Part shown: positions 26,655-36,200 of the stretch, piece by piece
Layout: every line of letters begins with the position of its first letter
Numbering within the stretch: position 1 is the first letter of the stretch
DNA from: Pseudomonadota bacterium
GTDB taxonomy: Bacteria > Pseudomonadota > Gammaproteobacteria > Xanthomonadales > Xanthomonadaceae
Reading direction: 5' to 3'
DNA: 36,835 nucleotides
Assembly: GCA_023394655.1 (NCBI GenBank)
Contig: JAEXAG010000160.1
Coordinates: 1-36,835, forward strand
Notes under the pieces: model-generated
Seen by the model: the letters and a program-made list of their open reading frames with translations, nothing else
Databases searched by the model: none
What the model was told of the DNA's origin: nothing
Position numbers and translations under genes: made by a program

Positions 26655-27569
26655 TCAGAGCTCGATCCGGTGCTCGCCGGGGGCGGGGATGGCCGGGATC
26701 GCCGCGGCATCGCCAAAGGTGTCGCGCCAGATGAGGTAGCCGCCGCCGCAGACCACCACCAGCACCGCGGAGATGAAGGCCAGGGTCATCACCAGGCCCA
26801 GCAGCACGGCCAGCGGCATCAGGATCTTGCCGAGCACCATCAACACGACGCTGCCGACCACGCTCAGGACCAGCGCGGCGACCATCACCGAGACGAAGAA
26901 CAGGGCCGCGGCCAGCAGGTTCGGCGCGATGTTGCGCAGGGCGGCGGTGGCGGCGCCGCGCGCGGCATCGAGGAAGCGGCTGCCGGACAGCATGGCCAGC
27001 GGGATACCGAGCAACATCACGGTGGTGGTGAAGTAGTTGAAGGCCAACTGCCAGACGAACAGCAGTCCCGGGTGCGAGGGCGCCGGAAGCGGCTGCATCT
27101 GCCCGCTCTGCATCATGGTGTTGAGCGCTTCGTTGTAGGCCGCCATGTATTCGCTGCCGGCAAGCTGCCGGGTGACCAGCATGCCGACTGCCATCAGCAG
27201 GACCTGCAGGGCGCCGAAAGCGGCCAGCGAACCGGCGCGGCCGGTGCGGAACGGCGCATACAGATCGCGTGCGCGCACCGGGCGACCGGCCTCGGCCTCG
27301 CGGATGACGTGCATCAGACCGCCGATCAGCACCGGCATCAGCAGGAACATGGAGACCACGGTGAGCAGGGTGAGGGCGAGCGTGGCGGTGCCGACCTTGC
27401 CGCCACCCAGGAGGCCGGCGAGCACGCCGCCGGCCATCACCAGCAGGTAGAGGGTGGCGACCAGCAGCAGGGCGGCACCGAACACGGCGCGCGGGTTGCG
27501 CACGCCGAGGTTGACGGCTTCGACGAACCAGCGCCAGGCCTGTGCCGGCGGAAGGGGGCGGATGTGCAT
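26655..27569 (-). CDS. multi-pass membrane protein, BPSS1780-like
   Basis: A 304-residue inner-membrane protein with about six helices. It opens with LPPAQAWRWFVEAVNLGVRNPRAVF, a pattern of LPxxxGWxWxxxGxxLxxxxP that recalls the BPSS1780 family. A cytoplasmic segment with EAEAGRPVRARDLYAPFR lies after the second/third helix and is typical of related proteins. The function is unknown; no enzymatic motif is seen. It lies 39 bases after the amidotransferase gene on the same strand and converges on trmL. The ATG 27569 lacks a strong ribosome site. Confidence 0.82.
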   Translation of the reverse strand: MHIRPLPPAQAWRWFVEAVNLGVRNPRAVFGAALLLVATLYLLVMAGGVLAGLLGGGKVGTATLALTLLTVVSMFLLMPVLIGGLMHVIREAEAGRPVRARDLYAPFRTGRAGSLAAFGALQVLLMAVGMLVTRQLAGSEYMAAYNEALNTMMQSGQMQPLPAPSHPGLLFVWQLAFNYFTTTVMLLGIPLAMLSGSRFLDAARGAATAALRNIAPNLLAAALFFVSVMVAALVLSVVGSVVLMVLGKILMPLAVLLGLVMTLAFISAVLVVVCGGGYLIWRDTFGDAAAIPAIPAPGEHRIEL

Positions 27570-27608
27570 CGGGGTCTCGTGCGGGGAGGCGGGGCGGAAA
27601 ACGCCAGC

Positions 27609-28328
27609 CTAGCCGTGGCGGCGTGAAGCGTGGCGGATGAATTGTCGCAGGATCCCGCGGGCCACAGGCGCCGAGCGCACGGCCGCGTGCATGGCGATGG
27701 GGTCGAGGCCCTCGCTGCGCAAAACGGCGGCGCGCGCGGCGATGTAGCCCTGCATGTGGCGGGCCGAGAATTCCGGGTGGAACTGCACGCCCCAGGCGTG
27801 TTCGCCGATGCGGAAAGCCGCGCATGCGTCCATGGCGGTGCGGGCGAGGACGACGGCATCGCGCGGCGGGACGAGGACCGATTGCCGATGCGTGGCCTGC
27901 GCGCGGAACGGCGCGGAAACCTCGCGGAACAGCCGGTCGGTGGCTGCGGCGGGCGTCGGCACCACTTCCACCGTCCCCATCTGCCGGCCTTGCGGGTTGT
28001 CCGCCACCTTGCCGCCGAAGGCGTGCGCGAGCAGCTGGTGGCCGTAGCAGATGCCGAATACCGGCAGGCCGTCCTCCACGGCCGCGCGCAGCCATGCGGC
28101 GGCGGCCTCGCTCCAGGGTTCGCGATCGCTGACCATCGCGCCGGAGCCGGTCACCAGGATGCCGGCATGGCCGCGGGCGCGCGGCAGCTCGCCGGCGGCG
28201 GCATCGGCCACGCGGGCCTGTTCGTCGCGCAGGCCCGCGGCCACGCGGATCCAGTGCGGGAAGCCGCCGTGGCGGCGCATCGGCGCCACCGGCGTGCCGG
28301 TTTCGAGGATCAGGAAAGGCAGGGGCAT
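27609..28328 (-). CDS. class I glutamine amidotransferase (GMP synthase-like)
   Basis: A 239-residue stand-alone glutaminase domain. The triad is C94 in FGICYGHQLLA and H184 with E186 in GVQFHPEF. The oxyanion region is VTGSGAMVSDREPW. Stand-alone proteins of this type resemble the GuaA N-terminal domain and include putative gamma-glutamyl peptide hydrolases; the substrate is not clear. It is not guaA itself, as no synthetase domain follows. Its start is divergent from glyQ with 62 bases between them. The neighbouring membrane protein gene may share the transcript. Confidence 0.9.
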   Translation of the reverse strand: MPLPFLILETGTPVAPMRRHGGFPHWIRVAAGLRDEQARVADAAAGELPRARGHAGILVTGSGAMVSDREPWSEAAAAWLRAAVEDGLPVFGICYGHQLLAHAFGGKVADNPQGRQMGTVEVVPTPAAATDRLFREVSAPFRAQATHRQSVLVPPRDAVVLARTAMDACAAFRIGEHAWGVQFHPEFSARHMQGYIAARAAVLRSEGLDPIAMHAAVRSAPVARGILRQFIRHASRRHG

Positions 28329-28356
28329 GGACGGGGCTCGGCGAGGGGGCAGCTCC

Positions 28357-28362
28357 TATACT
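28357..28362 (+). promoter_or_regulatory. candidate -10 box of glyQS
   Basis: TATACT (5 of 6) lies 28 bases before ATG 28391, giving a short leader of about 22 bases. No fitting -35 box is seen. There is no room for a glycine riboswitch or T-box. Confidence 0.45.
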
Positions 28363-28390
28363 AGGGAATCCCCGAATTTCCGCCCACGCG

Positions 28391-29320
28391 ATGCCTGCCG
28401 AACGCGTTTCCATCACTTTCCAGCAACTCATCCAGCGCCTGAACGCCTACTGGGCGGAGCAGGGCTGCGTGCTGATCCAGCCGCTCGACCTCGAAGTCGG
28501 GGCAGGCACCTTCCATCCGGCCACCTTCCTGCGTGCGCTGGGCCCCGAGCCGTGGAACGCGGCCTACGTGCAGCCAAGCCGCCGCCCCACCGACGGCCGC
28601 TACGGCGAGAACCCCAACCGCCTGCAGCGCTATTACCAGTACCAGGTGGTGATGAAGCCCTCGCCCGACAACATCGTCGAGCTGTATTTCGATTCGCTGA
28701 AGTCGCTTGGCGTGGACCCGCAGGTGCACGACCTGCGGCTGGTCGAGGACAACTGGGAGTCGCCGACGCTGGGCGCCTGGGGCCTGGGTTGGGAAGTCTG
28801 GCTCAACGGCATGGAAGTCACCCAGTTCACCTGGTTCCAGCAGGCCGGCGGCCTGGAGTGCCGCCCGGTGCTGGGGGAGATCACCTACGGGCTGGAACGG
28901 CTGTGCATGTACCTGCAGAACGTCGATGACGTGTTCGATCTGGTCTGGACCTACGGGCCGGACGGTACGCCGGTGACCTATCGCGACGTCTATCACCAGA
29001 ACGAAGTCGAGCAGAGCACCTACAACTTCGAGCATGCCGACGTGGACGAGCTGTTCCATCGTTTCGATGCCTGCGAACGCGAGGCGCTGGCGCTGGTCGA
29101 GGCCAGCCTGCCGCTGCCCGCCTACGAGCAGGTGATGAAGGCCAGCCACAGCTTCAACCTGCTGGATGCCCGCCGCGCGATCAGCGTGACCGAGCGCCAG
29201 CGCTACATCCTGCGCGTGCGCAATCTCTCGCGGGCGGTGGCCGAGGCCTATCACGCGCAGCGCGAGAAGCTCGGTTTCCCCGGCCTGAAGGCCGCCGGGC
29301 AGAAGCAGGAGGCCGCGTGA
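28391..29320 (+). CDS. glyQ: glycine--tRNA ligase subunit alpha
   Basis: The 309-residue alpha subunit of bacterial heterotetrameric glycyl-tRNA synthetase, which holds the catalytic site for glycyl-adenylate formation. Clear class II elements include ITFQQLIQRLNAYWAEQGC, VGAGTFHPATFLRALGPEPW, NPNRLQRYYQYQVVMKPSP and LGEITYGLERLCMYLQ. The length is usual. Its stop shares one base with the glyS ATG (TGATG), so the two subunits are coupled. Confidence 0.98.
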   Translation: MPAERVSITFQQLIQRLNAYWAEQGCVLIQPLDLEVGAGTFHPATFLRALGPEPWNAAYVQPSRRPTDGRYGENPNRLQRYYQYQVVMKPSPDNIVELYFDSLKSLGVDPQVHDLRLVEDNWESPTLGAWGLGWEVWLNGMEVTQFTWFQQAGGLECRPVLGEITYGLERLCMYLQNVDDVFDLVWTYGPDGTPVTYRDVYHQNEVEQSTYNFEHADVDELFHRFDACEREALALVEASLPLPAYEQVMKASHSFNLLDARRAISVTERQRYILRVRNLSRAVAEAYHAQREKLGFPGLKAAGQKQEAA

Positions 29321-31407
29321 TGTCCCATTCGATGCAGAACCCCGGCATGCAGCCGCTGCTGATCGAGCTCGGCACCGACGAGCTGCCGGTCAAGGCCCTG
29401 CCCGGGCTGGCGCGCGCCTTCTTCGATGGCGTGGTGGCCGGGCTGGAGAAGCGTGGCATCGCGCTGGACGTCGGCGATGCCGGACCGCGGTACACGCCGC
29501 GTCGGCTTGCCGTGCTGCTGCCGGGCGTGGCCGCCGAGCAACCGGAGCAGAAGAGCGTGGTGCCGGGCCCGTATCTCGACATCGCGCTGGATGCCGACGG
29601 CAAGCCGACCCGCGCGCTGCAAGGCTTCGCGGCCAAGGCCGGCATCGACTGGACGCAACTGGAAAAGACCGTGGATGCGAAGGGCGAGCGTTTCGTCCAT
29701 CGCAGCGTGAAGCCCGGCGTCGCCACCCGCGAACTGCTGGGCGAGGTGGTGCGCGAGGCCGTCGCCGCCATGCCCATCCCCAAGCCGATGCGCTGGGGGG
29801 CCCACGCCCACGCCTTCGCACGGCCGGTGCACTGGCTGGTGATGCTGCTGGGCGATGAAGTGGTGCCGGGCGAAGTGATGGGCATCGAAGCCGGTCGCGC
29901 CTCGCGTGGGCATCGCTTCATGCACGACGGCGAAGTGGAGATCGCCGCGCCCGCCGCCTACGTCGAGGCATTGCGCGCGGCGAAGGTGCTGGTGGACCCG
30001 GACGAGCGCCGTTCGCGGATCGTCGCGCAGGCCGAGGCCGCCGCCGCCGAAGTGGGCGGCAGCGTGCACATCGATGCCGACTTGCTGGAAGAAGTGAACG
30101 GCCTCAACGAATGGCCGGTGGCGGTGCGCGGCACCTTCGAACGCGATTTCCTCGCCGTGCCGCAGGAAGCGCTGATCTCCACCATGGAGGCCAACCAGAA
30201 GTTCTTCCCGGTGCTCGATGCCGATCACCGGCTGACCGAACACTTCATCGGCACCGCCAACATCGAATCGAAGGATGTCGCGGAAGTCCGCAAGGGCTAC
30301 GAGCGGGTGATCCGCCCGCGCTTCGCCGATGCCCGCTTCTTCTTCGACGAGGACCTGAAGCAGGGGCTGGTGGCGATGAACGCCGGATTGGCCTCGGTGA
30401 AGTACCAGGACAAGCTGGGCAGCGTCGCCGACAAGGTCGCCCGGGTGGCAGCGCTGGCCGAGGCGATCGCGCCGCAGGCAGGCGTGGACCCGGCGCTGGC
30501 CCGGCGTGCGGCCGAGTTTTCCAAGGCCGATCTGCAATCGCGCATGGTCGGCGAGTTCCCGGAGCTGCAGGGCATCGCCGGGCGTCATTACGCCAGCGCG
30601 ATGGGCGAGCCGGCGGAAGTTTCCATGGCCATCGACGAAGGCTGGATGCCGCGCAATGCCGGCGACGACATCGCGCCGTCGAAACTCGGCCAGGTGCTGG
30701 CCATCGCCGAGCGGCTGGACACGCTGGCGGGCGGATTCGCCGCGGGCCTGAAGCCGACCGGCAACAAGGATCCGTTCGCGCTGCGCCGCAATGCGCTGGG
30801 CCTGGCGCGCACGATCATCGAAGCCGGCCTCGACCTCGATCTGCCCGTCCTGCTCGCAGTCGCTGGCCGGGCGCTGCCGGTGGCGGCGGTGGAGGCTGCC
30901 GAGCTGCAGGATTTCATCTTCGATCGCCTGCGCGGCTACTACGAGGACCGCGGCGTGAACCCGGCGCAGTTCGATGCGGTCGCCGCGCTTCGCCCGGCAT
31001 CGCTGGCGGATTTCGATGCCCGCCTGCGTGCGCTCGGCGCGTTCGCCGGGCTGCCGGAAGCGGCGGCGCTTGCAGCGGCCAACAAGCGTGCGCGCAACAT
31101 CCTGCGCAAGGCCGCGGGCGCGGTGCCGGGGCGGATCGACCCCGCGCTGTTCGCGGAGCCCGCGGAACGGGCGCTGGCCGACGCGCTGGATGCGGCCATC
31201 GCCGAGACCGATGCGGGGCTCGCCGCGCGCGATTACGTCGGTGTGCTCAGCCGGCTCGCGGCGCTGCGCCCGACGGTCGATGCCTTCTTCGATCAGGTGA
31301 TGGTGAACGCCGAGGACCCGCAGGTGCGCGGCAACCGCCTCGCGCTGCTGCAGCGGCTCGCGGACCGGCTGGGCAGCATCGCGGCGATCGAGCTGCTCAG
31401 CGCCTGA
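29320..31407 (+). CDS. glyS: glycine--tRNA ligase subunit beta
   Basis: The 695-residue beta subunit, which carries tRNA-recognition and HD-like domains. Diagnostic segments are LLIELGTDELPVKAL near the start, KPMRWGAHAHAFARPVHWLV, STMEANQKFFPVLD, VIRPRFADARFFFDEDL and FALRRNALGLARTIIE, followed by an anticodon-binding-like C-terminal domain (about 580-690). ATG 29320 is preferred over GTG 29317 because AGGAGG at 29307-29312 is 7 bases away. The length matches the family. Confidence 0.98.
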   Translation: MSHSMQNPGMQPLLIELGTDELPVKALPGLARAFFDGVVAGLEKRGIALDVGDAGPRYTPRRLAVLLPGVAAEQPEQKSVVPGPYLDIALDADGKPTRALQGFAAKAGIDWTQLEKTVDAKGERFVHRSVKPGVATRELLGEVVREAVAAMPIPKPMRWGAHAHAFARPVHWLVMLLGDEVVPGEVMGIEAGRASRGHRFMHDGEVEIAAPAAYVEALRAAKVLVDPDERRSRIVAQAEAAAAEVGGSVHIDADLLEEVNGLNEWPVAVRGTFERDFLAVPQEALISTMEANQKFFPVLDADHRLTEHFIGTANIESKDVAEVRKGYERVIRPRFADARFFFDEDLKQGLVAMNAGLASVKYQDKLGSVADKVARVAALAEAIAPQAGVDPALARRAAEFSKADLQSRMVGEFPELQGIAGRHYASAMGEPAEVSMAIDEGWMPRNAGDDIAPSKLGQVLAIAERLDTLAGGFAAGLKPTGNKDPFALRRNALGLARTIIEAGLDLDLPVLLAVAGRALPVAAVEAAELQDFIFDRLRGYYEDRGVNPAQFDAVAALRPASLADFDARLRALGAFAGLPEAAALAAANKRARNILRKAAGAVPGRIDPALFAEPAERALADALDAAIAETDAGLAARDYVGVLSRLAALRPTVDAFFDQVMVNAEDPQVRGNRLALLQRLADRLGSIAAIELLSA

Positions 31408-31471
31408 GCCTTGCCCGCCGCGTGCTTCCTGCCGCAGCGGGTGAACCGGTCATGGCCGCGTGGCCGCGGCA

Positions 31472-31503
31472 TCGACAAACTGCCCACAAGCCCCCGCTAT
31501 CCT
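31472..31503 (+). promoter_or_regulatory. candidate promoter of tamA close to the start codon
   Basis: TCGACA (31472-31477, 5 of 6) and TATCCT (31498-31503, 4 of 6) are 20 bases apart. The -10 word ends 6 bases before ATG 31510 and no ribosome site is seen, which would imply a leaderless message. The long spacing makes this tentative. Confidence 0.3.
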
Positions 31504-31509
31504 GTGCAG

Positions 31510-33294
31510 ATGAAGCGAGCGATCCTGTCCGCCCTGTTGTTGTGCGCCGGCCTGCCCGCGATCGCCGAGGGCGCCCGTGTCACCCGCATCGACATCCGCG
31601 GGCTGGACGAGGCGATGACCGAGAACGTCCGCGTCGCGCTCTCGCTGGAGGATGCGCTGGATCGCACCGTCACCGAGCGGCGTCTGGAATACCTGCTGGA
31701 AGTGGCCGCCGACGAGGCGCGCGAGGCACTGGAACCCTTCGGTTATTACTCGCCGCAAGTCTCGGTCACGCGGCAGGGCGCGGATGACGCGCTGGTGATC
31801 GTTGTCGAGGTGGAGCGGGGCGAGCCGGTGCGGGTCCGCGAGGAGCGCGTGCGCATCGAGGGCGAGGCCGGCGAGGATCGCTACATGAAGGCCGAGCTGG
31901 ATGCCTTCGCGCCGCGGCCGGGGGAGATCCTCGACCACTCGCTGTACGAGGCGAGCAAGGCGCGCATCACCCGAAGGCTGGCCGAACGCGGCTATTTCGA
32001 TGCCGATTTCATCGCCCGCCGGGTGGAAGTCACCCGCGCGGAACGCGCCGCCGACATCGACCTCGGCTGGGAGAGCGGAGAGCGCTACGACATGGGTGCG
32101 ATCACCTTCGTGCAATCGCCGAAACAGATCGTGCGGCCCGAACTGCTGCAGAAGCTGGTGTACTGGGAAGAAGGCGATTACTACCATCAGGGCCGCCTCG
32201 ACCGGCTGCGGAAATCGCTGGTGGGGCTGGATTACTTCAGCGCCATCGAGATCGAACCGCAGCTCGACCAGGCCGAAAACTACATGGTGCCGGTGCAGGT
32301 GCGGCTGACGCCGGCCAAGCGCAGTGTGTACAACCTCGGCGTTTCCTACGGTACCGACAGCGGCGCCGGTTTCACTGCCGGCATGGAGCGGCGCTACATC
32401 AACCAGCGCGGCCACAAGGCGCTGGCCCAGCTCGATTACGCGCGCTACCGCAAGACCCTGACCCTGCAGTACCGCATCCCCGCGTTCCGCTGGCTGGATG
32501 GCTGGTACACCGCCAGCCTGCAGGCCGCCGACGAAGCCACCGAATACATCGATACCCGGCGCCTGGAATTCGTGGCCAGCCGCAGTGGCGAGATCAACAG
32601 CCGGCTGACGGCGGTGGCCTCGCTGCACGCCCTGCGCGAACGCTGGCTGTACGCGCATGAAGCGGAGGACCCGACGGCACCGCCGCGCTACCACTATGCC
32701 ACCTACACCTTCCCGTCGTTGCGCGCGGAATACGTCGATGCCGACGACCGCATGTTCCCGCGTCGCGGCATCGGCGGTGCGCTGATGCTGCGCGGCGGCG
32801 TCGAAGGCGCGGGTTCGGATGCGAGTTTCGGCCAGCTGCATGCCAACGCACGCTGGTATCGCGGGCTGGGCGAACGCAACCGGCTGATCGTGCGTGGCGA
32901 GCTGGGCCACACGCTGGGAAGCTCGCATGCCGACCTGCCGCCATCGCTGCGTTTCTTCGCGGGTGGCGACCGCAGCATCCGCGGCTACGCCTGGCGCGAG
33001 GTCGGGCCGCGCGTCGGCAACGGCGTGGACGAAGGCCGCCGTTTTGCCATCGGCGCGCGCAACGTCACCACCGCGAGCATCGAGTTCGAGCGCTACTTCA
33101 CCGCCAGCCTCGGCATGGCGGCCTTCGTCGATACCGGCTCCGCCTTCAACGACAGTCCCGATTGGCGCACCGGCGTCGGCATCGGCCTGCGCTGGCGCTC
33201 GCCGGTCGGTCCGGTTCGGGTGGATGTGGCGCGCGGGCTCGACCAGCCGGATTCGCCGTTCCAGCTGCACCTGAGCCTCGGGGCCGATCTGTGA
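31510..33294 (+). CDS. tamA: outer-membrane translocation and assembly module protein TamA
   Basis: A 594-residue Omp85-family barrel protein that works with TamB in outer-membrane protein or lipid transport. It has a signal peptide (MKRAILSALLLCAGLPAIA), three POTRA-like domains (about 22-270; first with VTRIDIRGLDEAM, third with FSAIEIEPQ) and a C-terminal 16-strand barrel. The signature FFAGGDRSIRGYAWREVGPR corresponds to the conserved lid/loop 6 RGY/F motif. The length matches TamA (about 577 in E. coli) and not BamA. ATG 31510 gives a clean signal peptide; a GTG two codons upstream is possible. The stop overlaps the tamB GTG by 4 bases. Confidence 0.95.
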   Translation: MKRAILSALLLCAGLPAIAEGARVTRIDIRGLDEAMTENVRVALSLEDALDRTVTERRLEYLLEVAADEAREALEPFGYYSPQVSVTRQGADDALVIVVEVERGEPVRVREERVRIEGEAGEDRYMKAELDAFAPRPGEILDHSLYEASKARITRRLAERGYFDADFIARRVEVTRAERAADIDLGWESGERYDMGAITFVQSPKQIVRPELLQKLVYWEEGDYYHQGRLDRLRKSLVGLDYFSAIEIEPQLDQAENYMVPVQVRLTPAKRSVYNLGVSYGTDSGAGFTAGMERRYINQRGHKALAQLDYARYRKTLTLQYRIPAFRWLDGWYTASLQAADEATEYIDTRRLEFVASRSGEINSRLTAVASLHALRERWLYAHEAEDPTAPPRYHYATYTFPSLRAEYVDADDRMFPRRGIGGALMLRGGVEGAGSDASFGQLHANARWYRGLGERNRLIVRGELGHTLGSSHADLPPSLRFFAGGDRSIRGYAWREVGPRVGNGVDEGRRFAIGARNVTTASIEFERYFTASLGMAAFVDTGSAFNDSPDWRTGVGIGLRWRSPVGPVRVDVARGLDQPDSPFQLHLSLGADL

Positions 33295-36200
33295 GCACGA
33301 ACGGCTGGCGCCAGCGCTGGGAACGCTATCGCCGTTACGGATTGGAGCCGCTGGCGGACGATGCCAGCCCGGAAATGCGCGAGGAGCGCCTGAAGGAAAT
33401 CGCCCGGCTGCGCCGCCAGCGCCGGCGCCGCATCGCGCTGCGCAGCGGCATCGGCACCCTGGTGCTGGTGGTGCTGGCCATCGCCTTGGTCTGGTGGCTG
33501 GTCAGCACGTTGGCCGGCCGCGACGTGCTGCTGGCGCAGATCAAGGCCCGCCTGCCGGCCAATGCCACGCTGGAATGGCAGCGCGCGGAAGGCCCGGTAC
33601 GCGGCCCGATGACGCTGCACGGCGTCCGCTTCAGCTGGGTGGCCTGCGCCGATCCCGATTTCGACGTCAACACGGTGGCGATGGCGCGTTGCAAGGACAA
33701 GCGCACCACGCTGTTCACCGCCAGCCGGGTGATGCTGCATCCCAAGCTGGGCCCGCTGGTGGGGCGGCGCCTGCGTCTGGAAGCGCTGGAAGTCTCCGGT
33801 GCCAGCCTGGACCTTGCCAAGGACGACAAGCCCTTCGAGCTGCCGCGCTGGCCCGAGGTGCTGCCGCGCATCGAGCCGCCGCTGGCGATCGAGGCCGACC
33901 GCATCCGGGTGGACCGGCTGGTGATCCGCAACGCCGGCGCGCATGCCATCGACATCCACTGGCTCGAAGGCGGGCTGATGGCGGAATCGGGCCGGCTCGC
34001 GGTGCGCACGCTGGATGCCGAGACCGATCGCGGCCGCTTCCACCTGCATGGCCATTACGCACCCGGCGCCGGCTTCGACAGCGATCTCACCGCCACCGCG
34101 GTGTTCCCCGCGCCGGCCGGGCAGACCGCCGGGCGCATCGGCGTCATCGCGCGCGGCAATCTGGAGAAGATGGATGTGTTCGTCGGCGGTCGTGCGCCGG
34201 CACCGCTGCGGGCCACGCTCACCCTGCGCGCCGACGGGCTCGATGCCGCGGAAGCCGGCGAGACCGAATGGACGCTGGTCGGGCACGGTGAGGGACTCGA
34301 TCCGGCGGTGCTGAGCGGCCGGCGCGGCGGCCAGCCGATGGCGTTCCGCATTGATGCGACAGGCCGCGGCGGCGAGGCCGAGCTCGAGGGCGAGTGGTCG
34401 CAGGGCGAGAACCGGGTGGTGATGCAGCCTTCGCGGCTTGCGTTGCAGGCGCAGACCCTGCATGCGCGCCCGGTGGTGCTGGACGTGCTCGGCGGGCGGC
34501 TCACGCTCAACGGGCATGGCGCGTTCAAGGCGGAGGCGGCCGAGTTCAAGTTCGCCGCCAATGCGCGCGGGCTGGGCTGGCGCGATGCCGCCGGCACCAC
34601 GCAGGTCACCGGCGAGGGTGATTTCGGCATCGCCGGCACCCGCGAGGCCTGGGCGGTGATCGGCAACGCCCTTTTGCGGCGCGATCGCCAGCAGGCGCGC
34701 GTCGAGATCGATGGCCGCGGCGATGTCGCCGGGCTGACCTTGCGCAAACTGCGCGCGACGATGCCCGAAGGCCGGCTCGATGCCAAGGGCCGCATCGATT
34801 GGCAACCCGAGACCCGCTGGAATCTGGACGCGGTGCTGGCGGGCTTCGATCCCGGCTATTTCCTGCCGGATTTCCGCGGTGCGGTCAGCGGCGTCGTCGC
34901 CACCCGAGGCCAGTTCACCAACGGCCGGCCGGAAGCCGAGGTGCGGGTGCGCAACCTCGGCGGACAGCTGCGCGGACGCGCGTTGGGCGGCGGCGGCGAA
35001 TTGCGCATTTCGGGCGAGGAATACAGCGGCGAAGCGGCGTTGACGCTGGGCGGAAGCCGGGTGGAGGCAAGCGGCCGCTACGGCCGGCGCATCGACATCG
35101 ATGCACGCTTCAGTCCCTTGCGACTGGATGACCTGCTGCCTTCCGCGCAGGGCCGGCTGGCCGGACAACTGCGACTGCGCGGCCCCCGCGATGCCTTCGA
35201 CATCCACGCCGACCTCGAAGGCAGCGGCTTGCGGCGTGGCAGCTATCGTGCCGAGGCCCTGGTGCTGGACGGCCACCTGCCGTGGCGCGGCCAGGGCGGC
35301 GACCTGCGCATCGATGCGCGCGGTGTGCAGGCCGGCCTTGCCCTCGACCGCCTGCAGGCGCGGGCAACCGGCGCGGTGGAGAACCTCGGGCTGGAGGCGG
35401 ATGCCGACGGCGCCGCCGGCCGCATGCGCCTGCAAGGCCGGGCCTTGCGCCGTGGAGAGAACTGGTCGGGCACGCTGGCGAGTTTCGATTTCGCGCCTTC
35501 GCGCGGTGCGGCCTGGCGCCTGCAATCGCCGGTGGCCTTCGCGCAGCGCGGCAGCACCTGGTCGCTTTCGCAGGGCTGCTTCGCCTCGGGGGCCGGCGGC
35601 TCGCTCTGCGCCGGCGGGCAATGGCCCGGTCGTGGGCTGGAGGTGGAAGGCCGTGGCCTGCCCCTGCAACTGGCCGCACCGTGGCTGCCGGCTCGCGAGG
35701 ACGGCAAGCCGTGGCTCCTGGATGGCAGCGTGGATCTCGATGGCCGGGTGCGTCCGGTTGGCAACAGTTGGGCTGGCACGCTGCAGGCGCGTTCGGCAGC
35801 CGGCGGATTGCGGCTCGGCAATCGCAGTGGCGATGCGCTGGTGAACTGGCGCGATCTGCGGCTGGATGCGAGCTTCGGTCCACGCACCATCAGCGCCCGG
35901 CTCGACAGCGGCATCAGCGGCGACGGCACCTTGCGCGCGCGCCTCGACACCGGCTGGGACGAATTCGCGCCGCTGGCCGGGCAAGTCGATCTGGATGTCC
36001 GCGATCTGTCCTTCCTCGAACTGTTCGTGCCGGACATCGTGGATCCGCGCGGCACCGTCACCGGACAGGTCGCGCTTTCCGGCACCCGCGGCAAGCCGCT
36101 GGTCGGCGGCAATGCCGAGCTGCGCGACCTGCGCGCGGAAGTGCCGGCCTATGGCTTGGTGCTGACCCGCGGCCAGCTGGTGATGCGCGCCCAGCCCGAT

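Noticed and set aside
28329..28390. Glycine riboswitch or T-box ahead of glyQ
   Set aside because: Only 62 bases separate the divergent genes, too short for either element, and no conserved core is seen.
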